From contig JBGCDD010000211.1 in assembly GCA_045105075.1 (NCBI GenBank), positions 1 through 18,927 on the forward strand: a stretch of DNA of 18,927 nucleotides. Direction: 5' to 3'. The stretch's first letter is position 1; the number at the start of each line of letters is the position of its first letter. A program made the position numbers and the translations under genes. Positions 15,965-18,927 of this stretch are shown one piece after another. The notes under the pieces were generated by a model, which ran no database searches, had not been told where the DNA came from, and saw only the letters and a list, made by a program, of their open reading frames with translations. This DNA is from JBGCDD01 sp045105075 (GTDB lineage: Bacteria; Pseudomonadota; Alphaproteobacteria; Rhodobacterales; Rhodobacteraceae).

Positions 15965-16588
15965 ATGGACGCCCCCGAGCAGCCCCAGATTTACCTGATC
16001 ACCCCGCCCAGCTTTGCGCTGGACACGTTTCCCGACCAGCTTGCAAAGGTTCTGGACGGGGCCGACATTGCCTGTTTGCGCCTGGATCTGGCCAGTCAGG
16101 ACGAAGACGAACTGTCGCGCGCCGCCGATGCAGTGCGCGCGGTCGCGCACGACCGCGACGTCGCCGTGGTGATCAGCCATCATGTTGTGCTGTGCGAGCG
16201 GCTGGGTCTGGACGGCGTGCATTTGACCGAAACAGGCCGCATCATCCGCGACACCCGCAAAACGCTTGGGACCGATGCGATTGTGGGCAGCTTTTGTGGC
16301 GGGTCGCGCCACAACGGCATTTCCGCCGCCGAGGCGGGCGTGGATTACGTCAGCTTTGGCCCGGTTGCCAACACCGGTCTCGGGTCCGGTGAAGTCGCCG
16401 AAACCGAGCTGTTTGAGTGGTGGTCCGATATGATCGAAATCCCGGTCGTGGCCGAAGGCGGGCTGAGCCCCGAACACGTCGCGCGGCTCGCCGGGATGAC
16501 CGATTTCTTTGCCTTCGGGCCCGAAATCTGGTCGGCGCCTGACCCCAGCGGCGCGCTCAAAACTCTGACAGAGCGGTTTCAGGGTTAA
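15965..16588 (+). CDS. Thiamine-phosphate-synthase/TenI-like barrel protein (divergent)
   Basis: A 207-residue TIM-barrel protein of the ThiE/TenI superfamily. Recognisable blocks are IYLITPPSF (9-17), GLDGVHLTETG (81-91), VGSFCGGSRH (107-116), YVSFGPVANTG (128-138) and the late phosphate-loop segment VVAEGGLSPEH (161-171). ThiE joins HMP-pyrophosphate to thiazole phosphate. Here the QxRxK segment expected early in the barrel seems replaced by CLRLD (37-41), and no Lys follows GPVANTG where ThiE usually has a TxTK-like loop. It may therefore be a TenI-like or otherwise altered enzyme. MDAPEQPQIYLITP is the natural start, with AAGGA upstream, although the frame is open 40 codons further. Its stop interlocks with that of the HupE-like gene. 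No thi gene is near. Confidence 0.72.
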   Translation: MDAPEQPQIYLITPPSFALDTFPDQLAKVLDGADIACLRLDLASQDEDELSRAADAVRAVAHDRDVAVVISHHVVLCERLGLDGVHLTETGRIIRDTRKTLGTDAIVGSFCGGSRHNGISAAEAGVDYVSFGPVANTGLGSGEVAETELFEWWSDMIEIPVVAEGGLSPEHVARLAGMTDFFAFGPEIWSAPDPSGALKTLTERFQG

Positions 16589-17730
16589 AGAAACACGCGC
16601 TCGTACACCCAATAGATCCCGATCACGGCAATCACAGCCGAGGCGGGAACGGCGATGCGGGCGCGGTACCACTCCTTTTTGCCAAACCACAGCCCCACCG
16701 CAAAGAACGCCATCGCAATAACGGTCAGCTGACCCAATTCGACACCCACGTTAAAGCCGATCAGCGCCGGGATCAGCTGGCCTTCGGGCAGACCAAATTC
16801 GCCCAACACACTGGCAAAGCCAAGACCGTGCAGCAGCCCAAAGCCAAACACCACCGCCGGTCGCCACGGGTACAGCCGCCCGACCAGAATGTTCTCAATC
16901 GCCACAAACGCGATCGAGGCGGCGATCAGCGGCTCGACGATGCTGCCGGGAACATTGACCCAGCCCATCGCGCCCATGGCCAACGTGACCGTATGCGCCA
17001 GGGTGAACGCCGAGATTTGCCACAACAACGCGCCCAGCTGGATCGACAGGAAAAACAGGCCCAGAACAAACAGGATATGATCCAGACCTTTGGGCAGAAT
17101 GTGGTCAAAACCCACCGGGATGTAATCGGCAAACACCTGCCAGCCAGAGGCCTGCGCACCACCTGCCACCGGGATCGCCGCACTGGAATTGCCGCCGCTG
17201 ATGTACCCGGTGAACGGCTCGGCCACGCCCTGTTGACGCAGCACCAGATCCCCTGACCCTTTGGGCCAATCCAGCACCAGCGTGGTTGACCCCGCAGGCA
17301 AAGCGCCGCGCAACACCAAATGCGTGGCCCGCGCCAATTCAACGTCGCCCACTGGCGCAATTGTGATCTCGCCCACACGCAGCAGCACAGGGCCCGCGCC
17401 ACTTAGGCGCAACTGCGACAGCCAGACGTCGGCAAAACGGCGCACCTCGGGTTCGAGCGCCTCAGGCGTCATCGCGCGCAAGCCATCATAACGGTCGTTT
17501 TCGTCCGCTGCATCGGTGTTTTCCAGCCCGTCCAGATCAAGCCCGGCCACAAAGGCTTCAACGTTCAGGCGCAAATCCAGAACCACGTCTTGGTCAACAA
17601 CGCTCAGATCGGCGATGGTTGGCGTGACCTCGTGGGCCGCAGCGCTCAGCGGCATCAGCATCAGCCAAAGGGTTGACATCACCACCGCAAAGCGCAGCTT
17701 TGCAGGAACTGTTGCAAAAGGGTTCGCCAT
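16585..17730 (-). CDS. HupE/UreJ-type membrane protein with periplasmic N-domain
   Basis: A 381-residue inner-membrane protein of the HupE/UreJ_2 class, whose relatives are linked to nickel or cobalt entry. A signal peptide (residues 1-32, ending LSAAA) leads to a mature start HEVTPTIADL, then a periplasmic beta-rich region to about 195. The membrane half has six or seven helices and the family's metal-type motif HILPKGLDHILF (H210, D216, H217), plus AFTLAHTVTL (H246), FGLLHGLGFA (H301) and NVGVELGQ (E331). The frame continues 30 codons upstream, but the ATG at 17730 gives a sensible signal peptide with a basic n-region. That ATG shares the bases CATG with the ATG of the divergent DUF4198 gene. 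Its own Shine-Dalgarno is weak. The metal substrate is not readable. Confidence 0.84.
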   Translation of the reverse strand: MANPFATVPAKLRFAVVMSTLWLMLMPLSAAAHEVTPTIADLSVVDQDVVLDLRLNVEAFVAGLDLDGLENTDAADENDRYDGLRAMTPEALEPEVRRFADVWLSQLRLSGAGPVLLRVGEITIAPVGDVELARATHLVLRGALPAGSTTLVLDWPKGSGDLVLRQQGVAEPFTGYISGGNSSAAIPVAGGAQASGWQVFADYIPVGFDHILPKGLDHILFVLGLFFLSIQLGALLWQISAFTLAHTVTLAMGAMGWVNVPGSIVEPLIAASIAFVAIENILVGRLYPWRPAVVFGFGLLHGLGFASVLGEFGLPEGQLIPALIGFNVGVELGQLTVIAMAFFAVGLWFGKKEWYRARIAVPASAVIAVIGIYWVYERVFL

Positions 17731-18532
17731 GATTGTTCGCTCGCTTCTTCCCAAACTCTGTCTGTGCCTTGTGACGGCTTTTCCCGCCCTCAGCCATGAG
17801 TTTTGGATTGAGCCGCACAAATTTCAAGTCGAACCTGGAGAAGACGTAATCGCGGACCTAAGAAACGGGCAAATTTTCAAAGGCAGCGCGCTGGCGTTTT
17901 TTGATCGCCGCATTGAGCGCTTTGACCTAGTCAGCGATGATCGCACTGTGCCGGTGGCGGGACGGATGGGCGATATCCCTGCCCTCGCCACGCCGGTGCA
18001 GGACCAAGGGTTGTTGGTGCTGGTGCATCAGACCGCGCCGTCGACTTTGAAATACAACACTTGGGAAAAGTTTCAGAAATTTGCCGATCACAAGGATTTT
18101 CCCGATATTCGCACACGCCATCTGGCGCGCGATTTACCGCTTGAAGGGTTCACCGAAAGCTACAGCCGTTATGCCAAGGCGCTGGTTGGCGTGGGCCACG
18201 CTAAGGGAAGCGATGCGCCCACCGGCATGGAAACCGAATTTGTCGCGCTGACGAACCCCTATACCGATGATCTGAGCGATGGGTTCCAAGCGCAATTGCT
18301 GTATCAGGGCCGCCCACGCGGCGATGCTCAGGTCGAGGTGTTCGAGCGTGCGCCCGACGATACCGTCACCGTAACTTTGTTGCGCACCGATGCCGATGGT
18401 CAGGTCAGCGTTCCGGTTCAGCCCGATCATGACTATCTGATTGATGCGGTGATTTTGCGCCCGATGCCCGAAGGCGATGCGTCGGTTTGGGAAAGCCTGT
18501 GGGCGGCTTTCACCTTTGGTGTGCCGGACTAG
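17729..18532 (+). CDS. DUF4198 (NikK-like) periplasmic protein, putative metal uptake
   Basis: A 267-residue exported protein. The signal peptide MIVRSLLPKLCLCLVTAFPA ends at about residue 22, giving a mature protein starting HEFWIEPHKFQVEPGE, the hallmark start of the DUF4198 family, which includes proteins tied to nickel uptake. NGQIFKGSALAFFDRRIERF follows as in the family. Other histidines that might bind metal are H29, H121, H131 and H156. The C-terminal region (FQAQLLYQGRPRGDAQVEVF, residues 186-205) resembles an immunoglobulin-like carrier domain. AAGGG six bases before the ATG lies inside the divergent HupE-like gene, and the two start codons overlap. The context suggests the two proteins act together in the periplasm and inner membrane on one metal ion (inference). 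The family is fairly sure. Confidence 0.8.
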   Translation: MIVRSLLPKLCLCLVTAFPALSHEFWIEPHKFQVEPGEDVIADLRNGQIFKGSALAFFDRRIERFDLVSDDRTVPVAGRMGDIPALATPVQDQGLLVLVHQTAPSTLKYNTWEKFQKFADHKDFPDIRTRHLARDLPLEGFTESYSRYAKALVGVGHAKGSDAPTGMETEFVALTNPYTDDLSDGFQAQLLYQGRPRGDAQVEVFERAPDDTVTVTLLRTDADGQVSVPVQPDHDYLIDAVILRPMPEGDASVWESLWAAFTFGVPD

Positions 18533-18569
18533 GTTGCACCCGGCCCGTTTTGCCCGCAAGAGACATGCC

Positions 18570-18927
18570 ATGACCCAAAATGCGGACATTTTGTGTATCG
18601 GAAGCGTTCTTTGGGACGTGATCGGGCGTGCCGCCAGCCATATGCGTCAAGGCTCGGACGTGCCCGGCCGGATCACGCGGTTGCCCGGTGGTGTGGCGCT
18701 TAACATTGGCATGACACTGGCGCGTTTTGGTCTCCGCCCGGTGCTGCTGAGCGCGGTGGGACGCGACGCCGAGGGCGACGAACTGGTACAGGCCATTGCG
18801 AAACTGGGCTTGCAAACCGACCATCTTTACCGCTCGCAGGATTTGCCCACCGACCGTTACATGGCGGTCGAGGGCGCCAACGGGCTGATCGCGGCCATTG
18901 CCGATGCCCATTCGCTCGAGGCCGCAG
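18570..18927 (+). CDS. PfkB-family carbohydrate/nucleoside kinase, N-terminal part, cut by window edge
   Basis: The first 119 codons of a ribokinase-like (PfkB) kinase. MTQNADILCIGSVLWDVIGR carries the N-terminal GS-x-x-x-D substrate motif; RLPGGVALNIGMTLARFG (residues 37-54) is the GG-x-x-x-N substrate-binding motif, and VGRDAEGDEL follows as in this family. The ATP-binding C-terminal half is outside the window. The early sequence reminds me of pseudouridine kinase (PsuK); the test would be whether the next gene is a pseudouridine-5'-phosphate glycosidase. It starts 37 bases after the DUF4198 stop on the same strand with only a weak AAGAGA as Shine-Dalgarno, so it may read from the same transcript without a shared role. 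Confidence 0.85.
   Translation, partial: MTQNADILCIGSVLWDVIGRAASHMRQGSDVPGRITRLPGGVALNIGMTLARFGLRPVLLSAVGRDAEGDELVQAIAKLGLQTDHLYRSQDLPTDRYMAVEGANGLIAAIADAHSLEAA

Noticed and set aside
17516..17728. 71-codon extension of the DUF4198 protein
   Set aside because: It is antisense to the HupE-like gene and would bury the signal peptide inside the protein.
1..18927. tRNA, rRNA, CRISPR or insertion sequence
   Set aside because: No cloverleaf, repeat-spacer pattern, terminal inverted repeats or transposase motif was found on reading through.

Overview
The window looks like chromosomal DNA of an alphaproteobacterium, most likely a Rhodobacteraceae/Roseobacter-group marine bacterium. This rests on the high G+C, the wording of GyrA, the zwf-pgl-pgi order, a Usg-family gene and several families I associate with that group. 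It is an inference from gene content; no rRNA or tRNA gene is visible. No insertion sequence, prophage, CRISPR array or integron is visible. Genes are packed tightly on both strands.

Layout: (1) 1-919, minus: 5' part of a fatty-acyl-CoA ligase that runs off the left edge. It is divergent from a hotdog acyl-CoA thioesterase (1070-1534, plus), with a terminator-like hairpin between them. (2) 5267-1531, minus: zwf, pgl, pgi, a sugar-phosphate operon leading glucose-6-phosphate into 6-phosphogluconate and interconverting it with fructose-6-phosphate. zwf and pgl overlap by 4 nt and pgl and pgi are 3 nt apart. A LacI-type palindrome lies upstream of zwf. (3) 5440-8083, plus: a radical SAM protein of unknown function with six extra C-terminal cysteines, then a secreted caspase-fold protein with a peptidoglycan-binding-like domain, ended by a strong terminator. 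(4) usg (minus) and gyrA (plus) are divergent; gyrA ends in a clear intrinsic terminator. (5) A small secreted Gly/Ser-rich protein (minus) and a small uncharacterised protein (plus). (6) 15826-12402, minus: trmJ-like methyltransferase, ctaA (heme A synthase) and an M32 carboxypeptidase; the last two overlap by 4 nt. (7) A divergent thiamine-phosphate-synthase-like protein (plus), whose stop interlocks with that of a HupE/UreJ-type membrane protein (minus). The start codon of that membrane gene overlaps the start codon of a divergent DUF4198 periplasmic protein (plus). (8) The 5' part of a PfkB-family sugar/nucleoside kinase that runs off the right edge.

Most of the window is housekeeping metabolism. 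The parts most worth following up are: the head-to-head HupE/UreJ-like and DUF4198 pair, whose ATG codons share the tetranucleotide CATG and which probably form a periplasmic metal-acquisition unit; the secreted caspase-like protein next to the unassigned radical SAM enzyme; and the 'thiamine phosphate synthase' homologue that seems to lack expected substrate-binding residues. No intergenic gap exceeds 300 bases.
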